The notes: generated by a model not told the origin, from the letters alone. A stretch of 25,535 nt of DNA from DASXTB01 sp036505615 (GCA_036505615.1 DASXTB010000097.1:1-25535); one strand, 5' to 3'; positions 7,661 to 16,250 are shown, counted from the stretch's first letter. Numbers and translations are program-made.

Positions 7661-9450
7661 ACCCGCACGAAGACGAGATTCTGGGCAAGGCCTACGACAG
7701 CCGGCTGGCGCGGCGCCTGCTTATCTACCTGAAGCCTTATCGCGGCATAGCGGCTCTCTCGGTAGTGCTCACCCTGGCAATAGCGGCGGTTCAACTGGTT
7801 GGCCCGTATCTGACCAAAATCGCCATCGACCGTTATATTTTGCGCAAGGACCTTGCAGGTTTGAACTTCGTAGCCCTGCTCTTTGTCGGTTTCCTGCTGC
7901 TGCAGTTTGCCTTCACCTACGTGCAGAACTACATGATGAACTGGATGGGCCAGAAGATCATGTACGACATGCGCATGCAAATCTACGGGCATCTTCAGCG
8001 GTTGGAAATCGCTTTCTTTGACCGCAATCCGGTGGGACGGCTGATGACTCGCATTACCACCGACGTCGATGTGCTAAACGACCTGTTTACTTCAGGCATA
8101 ATCACCATTTTTGGCGACGTCTTCAGTCTTGCCGGCATTGTAGTGGTCATTTTCAGCATCAACGCCAGGCTGGCACTGGTTACCTTCTCGGTGGTTCCGC
8201 TTTTGTTTCTGGCGACCATGATCTTCAAAATCAAAGTTCGGGAATCTTACCGCAGAGTGCGCATCGCCATCGCCCGCATCAACGCCTTTCTTCAGGAGAA
8301 CATCAGCGGAATGGCGGTCACCCAGTTGTTCGTCCAGGAGCAAAGGAAGTTTGCGCAGTTTGAAGAGCGCAACGAGGAACACCGGGCCGCCAATCACCAA
8401 TCGATATTCTACTATGCCCTTTTCTATCCACTGGCAGAACTGATCGGCGCGGTCGCCATCGCATTGATTGTCTGGTACGGCGGCAACGAAGTTCTCTCGG
8501 GTGTTCTGACCATGGGCAGCCTGGTCGCCTTCATTCAGTATTCGGACCGTTTTTACAAGCCCATCAGCGATCTGAGCGAAAAATTCAATATCCTGCAGGG
8601 AGCGATGGCTTCGTCGGAGCGAATCTTCAAGCTGCTCGACACTCCCGTTCAAATTCTGAATCCCGAGAAACCAATCCTTCTTGGTTCGGTGCGCGGGGAA
8701 ATTGAATTCCGGAACGTCAGTTTCCAGTACACAGAAAATGAGTCGGTGCTTAAACATGTCTCGTTCACTGTCACACCGGGGGAGAGAATTGCCATCGTGG
8801 GGGCAACCGGCGCCGGCAAATCAACCATCATCAATCTCCTGAACCGCTTTTACGACGTCACCGAAGGAAGCATTTTGATTGACGGTGTGGACGTGCGCCA
8901 AATGTCAGTGGATCAGTTGCGCCGGGGCGTGGGCATCGTATTGCAGGATGTATTCCTGTTTTCCGGCTCTATCACGGACAACATCAGTCTTCTCAACCCG
9001 AAGATAACCGAGGAGGAGATCGAGCACGCGGCCCGCACGGTGAATGCCGAGCGCTTCGTCAAGAAATTTCCTGAATGCTACCGGCGCCGCTTGAACGAGC
9101 GCGGCACTTCTCTATCGGCCGGCGAGCGCCAGTTGCTCGCCTTTGCACGCTGTCTCGCCTACAATCCGGCCATCCTGGTGCTCGATGAAGCGACTTCCAA
9201 CATCGACACGGAAACCGAGCTGCTGATCCGCGACGGTCTGGACAAGCTGATGCACGACCGCACTTCGATCATCATTGCCCACCGGTTATCGACCATCCAA
9301 AACTGCGATCGCATCATCGTCCTGCACAAAGGTGAAATTCGAGAGATGGGCTCGCACCAGGAACTGCTCAAGCAGCGCGGGATTTACTGGAAACTGTACC
9401 AGTTGCAGTATAAGGAGCAGTTTGCAGCAACGGGAACCAATGGAACTTAG
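7657..9450 (+). CDS. ABC exporter half-transporter, catalytically competent subunit
   Basis: A 597-aa fused membrane and ATPase subunit. Six membrane helices occupy about residues 20-320, and the nucleotide-binding domain about 350-585. Walker A is GATGAGKST (382-390), Walker B ILVLDE carries the catalytic Glu511, and the switch His is 542 in IAHR. The signature is LSAGE (486-490) instead of LSGGQ. With the Asp-for-Glu change in the upstream subunit, this gives one complete ATP site (this Walker A/B with the partner's LSGGQ) and one degenerate site (partner's Asp496 with this LSAGE). That is exactly the split known for TM287/288-type heterodimers. It is coupled to the upstream gene by a 4-nt overlap and ends the operon. 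Confidence 0.95.
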   Translation: MNPHEDEILGKAYDSRLARRLLIYLKPYRGIAALSVVLTLAIAAVQLVGPYLTKIAIDRYILRKDLAGLNFVALLFVGFLLLQFAFTYVQNYMMNWMGQKIMYDMRMQIYGHLQRLEIAFFDRNPVGRLMTRITTDVDVLNDLFTSGIITIFGDVFSLAGIVVVIFSINARLALVTFSVVPLLFLATMIFKIKVRESYRRVRIAIARINAFLQENISGMAVTQLFVQEQRKFAQFEERNEEHRAANHQSIFYYALFYPLAELIGAVAIALIVWYGGNEVLSGVLTMGSLVAFIQYSDRFYKPISDLSEKFNILQGAMASSERIFKLLDTPVQILNPEKPILLGSVRGEIEFRNVSFQYTENESVLKHVSFTVTPGERIAIVGATGAGKSTIINLLNRFYDVTEGSILIDGVDVRQMSVDQLRRGVGIVLQDVFLFSGSITDNISLLNPKITEEEIEHAARTVNAERFVKKFPECYRRRLNERGTSLSAGERQLLAFARCLAYNPAILVLDEATSNIDTETELLIRDGLDKLMHDRTSIIIAHRLSTIQNCDRIIVLHKGEIREMGSHQELLKQRGIYWKLYQLQYKEQFAATGTNGT

Positions 9451-9474
9451 TCGGCCGCAGATTCACGACGATAC

Positions 9475-9542
9475 GCGCGGATTTTACAACTTGCTTTCGT
9501 GACGCGCTTATCTGCGTAAATCCGCGGCCAATTCGCTAGCGG
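9475..9542. repeat. CGCGGATTTAC-type repeat, left edge of the NHL block
   Basis: Contains a 21-bp word (9475-9495) that recurs inverted at 14222-14242, and a 39-bp stretch (9504-9542) that recurs in direct orientation at 14239-14277 with two mismatches. The words belong to a GCGGATTTACGCGGAT-type family. It lies just after the ABC operon stop and before the convergent NHL gene. Confidence 0.75.
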
Positions 9543-9549
9543 TAATTTC

Positions 9550-9640
9550 GGGGATAGACCCCTCGATTGCAAGCCGACCCCAAAAATTTAAGATCGGGGA
9601 GCCGGCCATTCGTTATCTGAAGTCTGCAGAATGAAGCTGA
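9550..9640. repeat. GGGGATAGACCCC palindrome and spacer repeat, copy 1
   Basis: The 13-bp palindrome at 9550-9562 (GGGG and CCCC around a 5-nt loop) is followed by a spacer containing AATTTAAGATCGGGGAGCC and CATTCGTTATCTGAAG. The same order, slightly diverged, recurs at 11793-11880. Here it lies downstream of the first NHL gene. The rest of 9451-9749 shows no gene. Confidence 0.7.
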
Positions 9641-9749
9641 TCCATGTCCTAGCGGGCTCCCAGTGTATTCATGACCGGCATTGGAGAATTCGCCGCCCCC
9701 GTGCATTGCTCGATCCCAGAATTGTTGCGGTGTGCTCCTGAACGTAAGT

Positions 9750-11732
9750 CTACGGTCTCCGGCGAGAAAGGGGGAATGTTATTTTTCTAATCCGACCGTT
9801 GTCAAAGTCAGCCAGGTAGATGTTCCCGGCCTTGTCCACGGCAATGTCTGCCAGCTCCGAAAAATTCGCGGAGGTTGCGGGTCCACCATCCCCGGTGAAG
9901 CCTAAGCGGCCATCCCCCGCCAGTCTGGTGATTACGCCATCAGGTGTTAGCTTAAAAACTGAGCGCGCTCCCACTGTGTACAGGTTTCCCATCGTGTCCA
10001 TGGCCATTCTGTCAAGTGGGACACCAAAGCCTTTGACAAGCGTGACATCGGAAACAAGGAGGCGATTAATCAAGACACTATCGCCTGAAACGCGTATTCC
10101 GCTGATCACAATAATTTTTAATACGTAGGGGATGTACAAATTACCTGTGGGGTCTACAACCACGCTGAAAGGTCCCGAGTCGGGTCCGGGGTTGAGAGGT
10201 CCAGTATGTGAAGGACTGTAGGGGGTGACATCCAACAGCGTGTAGATAGCGCCGTCCCGACTCACCATACGCACTTTGCGTTTGTAGGGTTCCGCGATGT
10301 AGAGGTTCCCTGCTGGATCGATCTCCACAGTCCAGGGATAGTAAAGCTGAGCGGAGGTCGGCGGACCACCATCGCCGCCAGTTCCGGCCGTTCCATCGCC
10401 GGCGACTGTGTTGATGATGCCATCTGGAGTTACCCTTCGAATTCGATGGTTCCCAGTGTCGGCAATGTAAAGATTACCGGCATCGTCGAGTGCCACGCCG
10501 GCCGGTCCCGACAATTGCGCTGCAGTCGCCGGTCCGCCATCTCCCATAAAACCCCCAGTTCCATTCCCTGCCACGCTACTGATCACGCCGTCAGGGGTCA
10601 CCCGGCGCACCTGATTGGCCCCAACTTCTGCGAAGTAGAGGTTCCCCGCCGCGTCCAATACTAAGCCTCTTGGACCCTTCAACAGCCCCGAGATCCCTGT
10701 TACGTCGGGGTTTCCCGCCACTGTGTTGATGATGCCGTCGGCGGTCACTTTGCGCACCTTCTGATAAAACAGGTCCGCGATATACAGATTGCCCGCTGAG
10801 TCAGCAGCAATACTCACAGGATTGCCAAGTCTAGTTGAAGTGGCCGGCACCCCGTCTGCAAAAGACACCGCGGCATCTTCGCTGCCGGCCACAGCCCGGA
10901 CTATCCCGAGGGCAGTCAGTTTGTTCACGACGGTGCGAATTGCAAAGTACAAGTTGCCACTTCCGTCCAAGGCCAATGCGTGTATCGTGTCGCTAAAAGG
11001 CGGGGTCTCGACAACTACCAACGTGTTAATCCTTCCATCCGCAGACACTTCGCGAATTCGATTGTTCCCACTGTCCGCGATATACAGATTCCCCGCTGCA
11101 TCCACGATCACTGCTTTCGGGCCGCTGAGTTGCGCAGAAGTTGCCGGACCGCCGTCTCCGCTGAAGCCCCCGACTCCGGTTCCAGCAACTACTTTACTCG
11201 CTCCCTCGGGGCTTAGCTTTATAACGCGATTAAATCCCGATTCAGCAACATAGACGTTGCCACCGAAGTCCACGGCTAAACCTAAGGGCACAGACGTGGT
11301 TGCAATCCTCCCCGCCGTACTAATTACCCCGGCAGGTGTGACCTTTCGGATAATGCCATTACCCCACTCCGCAATGTAGAGATTCCCAAAGCGATCAATT
11401 GCCAGAGCTGACGGCAAGGCGATTTGCGCTGAAGTTGCAGGACCACCATCTCCGCTGAAGCCGTAAGTTCCAATCCCCGCTACATGAAGAAGTATCCCAT
11501 CCGCACGGACTCGATAAACACGATTCGTGTGAGAACTTGCGACATAGAATCCACCGGTCCCGTCAGCAACAACGGCATTGGGAAGGTCAATGTGCAGGCT
11601 GGTCGCTGGCAGGCCCGACACAGGCAGTTGAGGTCCTACGTAAGTCGTGACGATCCCTGACTGCGCATGAGAAAAAGATTCGCACAGGAAAGTGAGGAAA
11701 ACGAAAAAGCTCAGGTACGGGAAAATCTTCAT
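9750..11732 (-). CDS. Secreted NHL-repeat beta-propeller protein, paralogue 1
   Basis: A 660-aa protein with a signal peptide (about residues 1-23, cleavage likely after SFSHA), then NHL repeats to the end. Twelve blade motifs can be counted (GGFYVAS, NLYIAEW, NVYVAES, NLYIADS, NLYFAIR, NLYIADL, NLYFAEV, NLYIADT, NLYIAEP, NLYIPYV, NLYTVGA, NIYLADF), enough for two six-bladed propellers. Blades carry NRIRKVTPDG-type strands and loops of the form GDGGPATSAQL. It ends in a short basic tail, PLSRRRP. NHL propellers usually mediate binding; no catalytic residues are evident. SD GGGAG precedes the ATG. The neighbour at 11979 is a tandem paralogue sharing the signal start MKIFP, upstream sequence and basic tail. 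Confidence 0.93.
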   Translation of the reverse strand: MKIFPYLSFFVFLTFLCESFSHAQSGIVTTYVGPQLPVSGLPATSLHIDLPNAVVADGTGGFYVASSHTNRVYRVRADGILLHVAGIGTYGFSGDGGPATSAQIALPSALAIDRFGNLYIAEWGNGIIRKVTPAGVISTAGRIATTSVPLGLAVDFGGNVYVAESGFNRVIKLSPEGASKVVAGTGVGGFSGDGGPATSAQLSGPKAVIVDAAGNLYIADSGNNRIREVSADGRINTLVVVETPPFSDTIHALALDGSGNLYFAIRTVVNKLTALGIVRAVAGSEDAAVSFADGVPATSTRLGNPVSIAADSAGNLYIADLFYQKVRKVTADGIINTVAGNPDVTGISGLLKGPRGLVLDAAGNLYFAEVGANQVRRVTPDGVISSVAGNGTGGFMGDGGPATAAQLSGPAGVALDDAGNLYIADTGNHRIRRVTPDGIINTVAGDGTAGTGGDGGPPTSAQLYYPWTVEIDPAGNLYIAEPYKRKVRMVSRDGAIYTLLDVTPYSPSHTGPLNPGPDSGPFSVVVDPTGNLYIPYVLKIIVISGIRVSGDSVLINRLLVSDVTLVKGFGVPLDRMAMDTMGNLYTVGARSVFKLTPDGVITRLAGDGRLGFTGDGGPATSANFSELADIAVDKAGNIYLADFDNGRIRKITFPLSRRRP

Positions 11733-11792
11733 GCAAAAGCTCCCTTCCCTACTGTACCAGTATTTTGAGAACGACAGTACCCGGGGTAATCT

Positions 11793-11880
11793 GGGGACAG
11801 ACCCCTTAATTCGGAGCCGGCCCTAAGATTTAAGATCGGGAGCCAGCCACTCGTTATCTAAGGTTTGCGGCAGGAATACG
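11793..11880. repeat. GGGGACAGACCCC palindrome and spacer repeat, copy 2
   Basis: The palindrome at 11793-11805 is followed by TTAATT and a spacer with GATTTAAGATCGGGAGCC and CACTCGTTATCTAAGG, matching copy 1 at 9550-9640. It sits between the two NHL genes, downstream of paralogue 2 and about 60 bp upstream of paralogue 1, consistent with a tandem duplication of gene plus spacer. Confidence 0.7.
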
Positions 11881-11896
11881 CCCGCCTGTGGCGGGC
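11880..11896 (-). terminator. Hairpin after NHL paralogue 2
   Basis: A perfect 7-bp stem (GCCCGCC with GGCGGGC) around a 3-nt loop, about 80 bp downstream of the minus-strand stop at 11979. No T-run follows, so it is only a possible transcript-end hairpin. Confidence 0.3.
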
Positions 11897-11978
11897 TCAA
11901 GAAGGACATAACACCACAGGACAATCTCCGGGGCGGAGCCCTTACCTGATTGCCCCACCCTCCTGTCCTACTTCCAGC

Positions 11979-14048
11979 CTACGGCCTTCGGCGTGCTCGC
12001 GGCGCGAATACTATTTTCCTGATACGTCCATTCCCAGTATCAGCGACATAAATGTTGCCCACCCGGTCCACCGCAATTCCTGCGAGATCAGAGAAAGTAG
12101 CAAGCGTCGCCGGTCCCCCATCTCCCGTAAAACCCCGGAAAGGACCTCCCGCCAGCACAGTCAGTGAGCCAGCGGGCGTCAACATAAAAACTCGTCCAAA
12201 TCCCGTCGCATAGATGTTCCTCATCGCGTCCATCGTGATAGCACCTCCCAGAAACTCTGCGATAATCGAAATGTTCCCGATAAAGGCTATATCCTTCACG
12301 ACCTCAATTCCACGAAGACGCAGAAGTTTGAAACTATAGGCAACGTATAAATCACCAGACGAGTCCGCAACTAAACCGGATGGCCCAGAATCAGGTCCGG
12401 GGTTAAGTGGCCCAGTGGTAGGCCGACTGTAGGGGGTAACATCCAAGAGCGAGTAGATTGTTCCCTGGGGCGTCACCATACGGATTCTGCGATAATATGG
12501 TTCTGCAATGTAAAGATTTCCTTCCGGTCCAATGGCCAGAGCCTCTGGATAGTACAATTGAGCTAAAACCGCCGGGCCGCCGTCCCCACTCGTGCCTGGC
12601 GTCCCATTACCGGCGATAGTGTTAATGAGACCATCTGGAGTTACCTTGCGAATCCTGTGGTTCCCAGCGTCTGCGAAATAGATGTTGCCCAAGCTGTCGA
12701 GAGCCAAACCATATGGAGATCCGGCTATTTGAGCGGAAGTCGCAGGCCCGCCGTCTCCACCAAAACCGCTCTTTCCGGTTCCTGCTACAGTTGTGATCCC
12801 GCCACCGGGACTTACCCTTCGTACCGCCCCTACCTCCCCAAAATAAAGGTTGCCGGCTGTATCTAGCGCTAACCCTAGTGGAAAGTTCAAAAGACCCGAA
12901 ATCCCCGTTTGATCCGGATTGCCAGCCACTGTGTCTATGGTCCCGACTACGCCTAATCTGCGAACCCTATGGTTATTTTCGTCGGCAATAAAAAGATTCC
13001 CATCGTCATCGGCGGCGATACTCGAAATGGATTTCAGTTTCGCTAACATCGCTGGTCCGCCATCACCATCAAAGCCCCACCTTGGAAAAAGTACGGTCTG
13101 GATCAGTCCATCCTTGGTGACTTTCCGAACTCGCGCATCAGGTGCAGTGGGAAAGTTGGGAAAGAATAGGGTACCGGTGGCGATGTAAAGATTGCCGGAA
13201 CCGTCAATTGCAATTGAACGTGGGTTGATTCGGGCAGAGACTGCCAGGGCGCCATCTCCGTCATCCTCACCGGTCTGACCACTTCCGGCAAAGGTTGTTA
13301 TTATTCCATCCGGTGTCACGCGCCGAATCCTGTGGTTCCCACCATCCGCAATATACAGATTGTCCAACGCATCGACCGCCAGGCCAGAAGGGCCGGCCAA
13401 TTGGGCAGAAGTTGCCTGGCCACCGTCTCCATTGAAACCAGCGGTCCCGGTTCCGGCTATTGTTGTTAATGCGCCGTTCGGGCTTATTCGGAGGACTCGA
13501 TGGTCGGCATATTCAGCAACGTATATATTTCCCTTCGCATCTACAGCCATTCCCAAGTGGACGCCCGCTGTTGGTATAGTCGTAAGCGTGCTGATGATGC
13601 CGTTCGTTGAGACCTTGCGAACCCGGGCACCTCCAACGTCAACAATGTACAGATTCCCCAGCTTATCAACTGCCAAAGGTGCTGCGTAGCCCGGCAGCAG
13701 GTCAATTTGCGCCAACGTCGCAGGCCCGCCGTCTCCGCTATATCCGTTGGTTCCAATGCCTACAGCCAAAATCAGTCTTCCATCTGGTAGCACACGATAG
13801 ATGCGATTTTGAGTTGAACTGGCAAGATAGAACCCACCTGCCCCATCCGAAACAACGGCGTTCGGAAAATCAATGTGCTGGGCGGTCGCGGGCAGACCCG
13901 ACACGGGAAGCTGAGGGCCAACGTAAGTTAAAATGACCGCCGACTGGCCAAGAGAAAAAGACGTGCTGACAAGGACGAGGGCAATAAAAACTCTAAAGCG
14001 GAGGCAAGTGAGAAAAACGAAAAAGCTCAGGCATGGGAAAATCTTCAT
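11979..14048 (-). CDS. Secreted NHL-repeat beta-propeller protein, paralogue 2
   Basis: A 689-aa paralogue of the next gene downstream. It begins MKIFPCLSFFVFLTC like its twin but has a longer, two-part hydrophobic leader (to about residue 36, ...FSLGQSA). Twelve NHL blade motifs are again visible (GGFYLAS, NLYIVDV, NIYVAEY, NLYIADG, NLYIATG, NLFIADE, NLYFGEV, NIYFADA, NLYIAEP, DLYVAYS, NIYATGF, NIYVADT), along with about seven GDGG-type loops and a basic tail, ARRRP. The block QLYYP...NPGPDSGP is nearly shared by both. SD GGGAG lies 8 nt before the ATG. The upstream sequences of both genes share TGGTACAGTA, so they probably keep the same promoter. Likely cell-surface or secreted binding protein; ligand unknown. 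Confidence 0.93.
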   Translation of the reverse strand: MKIFPCLSFFVFLTCLRFRVFIALVLVSTSFSLGQSAVILTYVGPQLPVSGLPATAQHIDFPNAVVSDGAGGFYLASSTQNRIYRVLPDGRLILAVGIGTNGYSGDGGPATLAQIDLLPGYAAPLAVDKLGNLYIVDVGGARVRKVSTNGIISTLTTIPTAGVHLGMAVDAKGNIYVAEYADHRVLRISPNGALTTIAGTGTAGFNGDGGQATSAQLAGPSGLAVDALDNLYIADGGNHRIRRVTPDGIITTFAGSGQTGEDDGDGALAVSARINPRSIAIDGSGNLYIATGTLFFPNFPTAPDARVRKVTKDGLIQTVLFPRWGFDGDGGPAMLAKLKSISSIAADDDGNLFIADENNHRVRRLGVVGTIDTVAGNPDQTGISGLLNFPLGLALDTAGNLYFGEVGAVRRVSPGGGITTVAGTGKSGFGGDGGPATSAQIAGSPYGLALDSLGNIYFADAGNHRIRKVTPDGLINTIAGNGTPGTSGDGGPAVLAQLYYPEALAIGPEGNLYIAEPYYRRIRMVTPQGTIYSLLDVTPYSRPTTGPLNPGPDSGPSGLVADSSGDLYVAYSFKLLRLRGIEVVKDIAFIGNISIIAEFLGGAITMDAMRNIYATGFGRVFMLTPAGSLTVLAGGPFRGFTGDGGPATLATFSDLAGIAVDRVGNIYVADTGNGRIRKIVFAPRARRRP

Positions 14049-14166
14049 GCAAAGGCTCCCTTTCTTACTGTACCAGCATTTTGAAACGACAGTAACTCTG
14101 GTGATTAGGGATGCTGTTGGAAAGAAAAAGTCGCGACGCGATTATCGTTCAAACTGGTGTAATTTT

Positions 14167-14179
14167 GGGGACAGACCCC
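14167..14179. repeat. GGGGACAGACCCC palindrome, copy 3
   Basis: Third copy of the 13-bp palindrome, preceded by GTAATTTT and followed by TTAATT as in copy 2. It lies about 120 bp upstream of NHL paralogue 2. The three copies stand at the two ends and the middle of the NHL block. Confidence 0.7.
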
Positions 14180-14189
14180 TTAATTGCGA

Positions 14190-14277
14190 ACCCACGCGGA
14201 TAAGCGCGGATCTGTCAGGCTAGCAAGTTGTAAAATCCGCGCTTATCCGCGTAAATCCGCGGCCGATTCGCTAGCGG
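14190..14277. repeat. CGCGGATTTAC-type repeat, right edge of the NHL block
   Basis: Holds the 39-bp stretch (14239-14277) that matches 9504-9542 at 37 of 39 positions in direct orientation, and the 21-bp word (14222-14242) inverted relative to 9475-9495. Two CGCGGATAAGCGCGGAT-type segments around 14193-14211 and 14235-14252 are also mutually complementary. The stretch includes the stop codon and last codons of the sugar transferase gene (14271-14277). Confidence 0.75.
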
Positions 14278-15701
14278 GCTCCTCTGCACAGCACCACTAC
14301 TAGAATGGTCTTTAGCATGATCTTCAGATCCAATAGCAGCGACCAGTTGTCGATGTACTTCAGGTCCAGCGACATCCACTGCTGGAAATCGATTTCATTT
14401 CTGCCCGATACTTGCCACAAACAGGTAATCCCGGGCTTTACGCTCAGCCGGCGCCGCTGTGCCGGAGTGTAATTGGCAACTTCTTCCGGCAAGGGTGCTC
14501 TGGGACCCACCAGACTCATTTCACCCTTGAGCACGTTCCACAGTTGGGGCAACTCATCGATGCTCGTCTTGCGGAGCACCTTGCCCAGCGGCGTGACCCG
14601 CGGATCGAAACGCATCTTGAACACCGGGCCGTCCATTTCGTTGAGGTGGCGGATTTCCCACAGCACGTCTTCGGCGTCCTTTTTCATGGATCGGAACTTG
14701 ATCAACGTGAAGGGCCTTCCGTAAAGGCCGCAACGCCGTTGCCTGTAAAGAACAGGACCCGGACTGGTCAGTTTCACCAGAACGGCAACGGCCAGCAGCA
14801 GCGGCGAAAGCAAAGTCAGCAGCACTACCGCCAGGGAAAAATCCAAGATGCGCTTGACCAGAAGGGCCAGGTGGTGGTCGGGGACCATGGAGAATGTAAC
14901 TACTGGTATGCCGTCCAGGAATTCCATGGAAACTCGCGAGGCGGTCTCCGGGAAGATGTTCAGCACCAATCGGGTGCTAATTCCTTGCTCCTCGCAAACA
15001 CGCACCGCCATGTCAAAATTCTCCAGGTCGCGCTTGTCCGAGCTGGCGAAAAAGACCTCGTCCACAATGTGAGAGTCCAAAATGGAAGCCAAGTCTGACA
15101 GCCGCCCCAGAATGTTCAGATCGGCCGCAGCCACCGGCTCCTGCGGCGCGACATATCCGACCAGGCGCAATCCCCACTCGGGCGAATGTTCCAGAGTGCG
15201 CCCGATCTCCCGAGCCTTGGCATCGGTGCCCACAATCAGCACGTTCTTCATTCCCACGCGCCGGAAGCGCCGGCGGTGCAGCGCCCATCGAAGCACCAGC
15301 CGTGCCCCAATCAGAGTGAGCACATTTATTCCCAGGAACAAGAAGATCAGCGGCCGGCTCAGATCCAGTTTCAGAGCAAATGAGAGAAAGCCGGCAAAGA
15401 GCGTGCCCGCTGTGGCAAAGTGCACAATCTTCTGCAACTGCCGGTTCCACCGGTCATGCAACAACGCGCGGTATTGCTGGGTGGAATAAAGCAAAATGGC
15501 CCAGAATGGAAAGATTAAAAAAAAGTAAAGCAGGTATTGCCACAGGGGCAACAACTGAGGATGAACGACTCCTTCCCATCTTTCCGGGATTAAGAGTCGA
15601 AAATTGCGCCGGATGCCGACGGCCAGAAAGACACTAAGCAGCGAACAAAAAAGGTCGATGATGAATAACTCGATCGCGTATCGCTGGCTCTGTTTTTGCA
15701 T
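14271..15701 (-). CDS. Polyprenyl-phosphate sugar-1-phosphate transferase (exopolysaccharide initiation)
   Basis: A 476-aa integral membrane enzyme that would start exopolysaccharide or O-antigen repeat synthesis by moving a sugar-1-phosphate from a nucleotide sugar to undecaprenyl phosphate. It has about four N-terminal membrane helices (12-140), a nucleotide-binding-like central domain (153-270, NVLIVGTDAKAREIGRTL), one more hydrophobic segment (285-312) and the sugar-transferase domain (283-476). Family motifs are KRILDF, SPGPVLYRQRRCG, FTLIKFRSM, TSIDELPQLWNVLKGEMSLVGPR with the Asp-Glu pair at 382-383, and VKPGITCLWQVSGR. Length is typical of WbaP/GumD-like proteins. No other polysaccharide gene is adjacent, so the sugar and the pathway are unknown. 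No clear SD precedes the ATG. Confidence 0.93.
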   Translation of the reverse strand: MQKQSQRYAIELFIIDLFCSLLSVFLAVGIRRNFRLLIPERWEGVVHPQLLPLWQYLLYFFLIFPFWAILLYSTQQYRALLHDRWNRQLQKIVHFATAGTLFAGFLSFALKLDLSRPLIFLFLGINVLTLIGARLVLRWALHRRRFRRVGMKNVLIVGTDAKAREIGRTLEHSPEWGLRLVGYVAPQEPVAAADLNILGRLSDLASILDSHIVDEVFFASSDKRDLENFDMAVRVCEEQGISTRLVLNIFPETASRVSMEFLDGIPVVTFSMVPDHHLALLVKRILDFSLAVVLLTLLSPLLLAVAVLVKLTSPGPVLYRQRRCGLYGRPFTLIKFRSMKKDAEDVLWEIRHLNEMDGPVFKMRFDPRVTPLGKVLRKTSIDELPQLWNVLKGEMSLVGPRAPLPEEVANYTPAQRRRLSVKPGITCLWQVSGRNEIDFQQWMSLDLKYIDNWSLLLDLKIMLKTILVVVLCRGAR

Positions 15702-15710
15702 CGACCGTGG

Positions 15711-15752
15711 TCCGTTGTCAGTTGTCAGTAGTTCATTATCAGTGATCTGCTC
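15711..15752. repeat. Short GTTGTCAGT word repeat
   Basis: TTGTCAGTTGTCAGTAG followed by TTATCAGTGA and CTCTCAG variants, a small patch of the same kind as the other word repeats in the window. It fills the gap between the thioesterase stop and the sugar transferase start. Confidence 0.5.
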
Positions 15753-16238
15753 TCAGTCGTTTCCGGCCTGCTGGCACAAGAACGCAAGGTACCCGTTACC
15801 TGATGATTCGCACTGGTAAACCTTCGTTTGAGCAGTCTGCACAGCGATTTCCCGGACCTTCTCCGGGATGGGTATGGCTTTCTGGGTCGTAAAATCCATC
15901 CACGCCATGACGCAATCGCCCTCAGCCGCCGTTTTCTGGGTATCGTCGAGCATGATCACTTGCATCACAAAGCTGCGATTACGCGCTTCGCTGATCCGAA
16001 CCCCTACCTCAATTGTTTGGTCGGCGACCAGTTGCCTACGAAAGTTCATCGACTCGGCAACCAGAATCGGCCCCTGTTCGTTGCGTCCTTCCTTCCAGAG
16101 TCCAATCTGGCGGAGATAGCTCATTCTTACCGTCTCAAAATAGGTGAAGTACTTTGCGTTATTGACATGGCCCAACGCATCCATATCACCCCAGCGAGCG
16201 GCCACGCGCTGCCAGAAGTAACCATCCCGATCGACCAT
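15753..16238 (-). CDS. Acyl-CoA thioesterase, 4HBT (hotdog) family
   Basis: Hotdog-fold thioesterase of 161 aa, expected to hydrolyse an acyl-CoA or acyl-ACP in the cytoplasm. The N-terminal signature RWGDMDALGHVNNAKYFTYFE (residues 15-35) has the conserved GHVNN and the Asp (D20 or D18) used by YbgC/FadM-type enzymes. The next strand, VAESMNFRRQLVADQTIEVGVRI, is also typical. The frame runs to a TTG at 16271, but the ATG at 16238 starts at the normal family position. There is no Shine-Dalgarno; a TATAAT sits 6 nt upstream so that transcription would begin at the A of ATG. The C-terminus has an extra Cys-containing tail of unknown meaning. Substrate not predictable. Confidence 0.88.
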   Translation of the reverse strand: MVDRDGYFWQRVAARWGDMDALGHVNNAKYFTYFETVRMSYLRQIGLWKEGRNEQGPILVAESMNFRRQLVADQTIEVGVRISEARNRSFVMQVIMLDDTQKTAAEGDCVMAWMDFTTQKAIPIPEKVREIAVQTAQTKVYQCESSGNGYLAFLCQQAGND

Positions 16239-16244
16239 TTTCCC

Positions 16245-16250
16245 ATTATA
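16245..16250 (-). promoter_or_regulatory. -10 box giving a leaderless thioesterase mRNA
   Basis: Perfect TATAAT on the minus strand with exactly 6 nt before the ATG at 16238, placing +1 on the start codon. The -35 region is not consensus (TTGCGC with a short 15-bp spacer). It adjoins the -35 of the divergent VWA promoter. Confidence 0.5.

Noticed and set aside
8092..8757. 221-codon antisense frame within the second ABC gene
   Set aside because: Same reasoning: shadow of a certain gene with skewed composition and no supporting signals.
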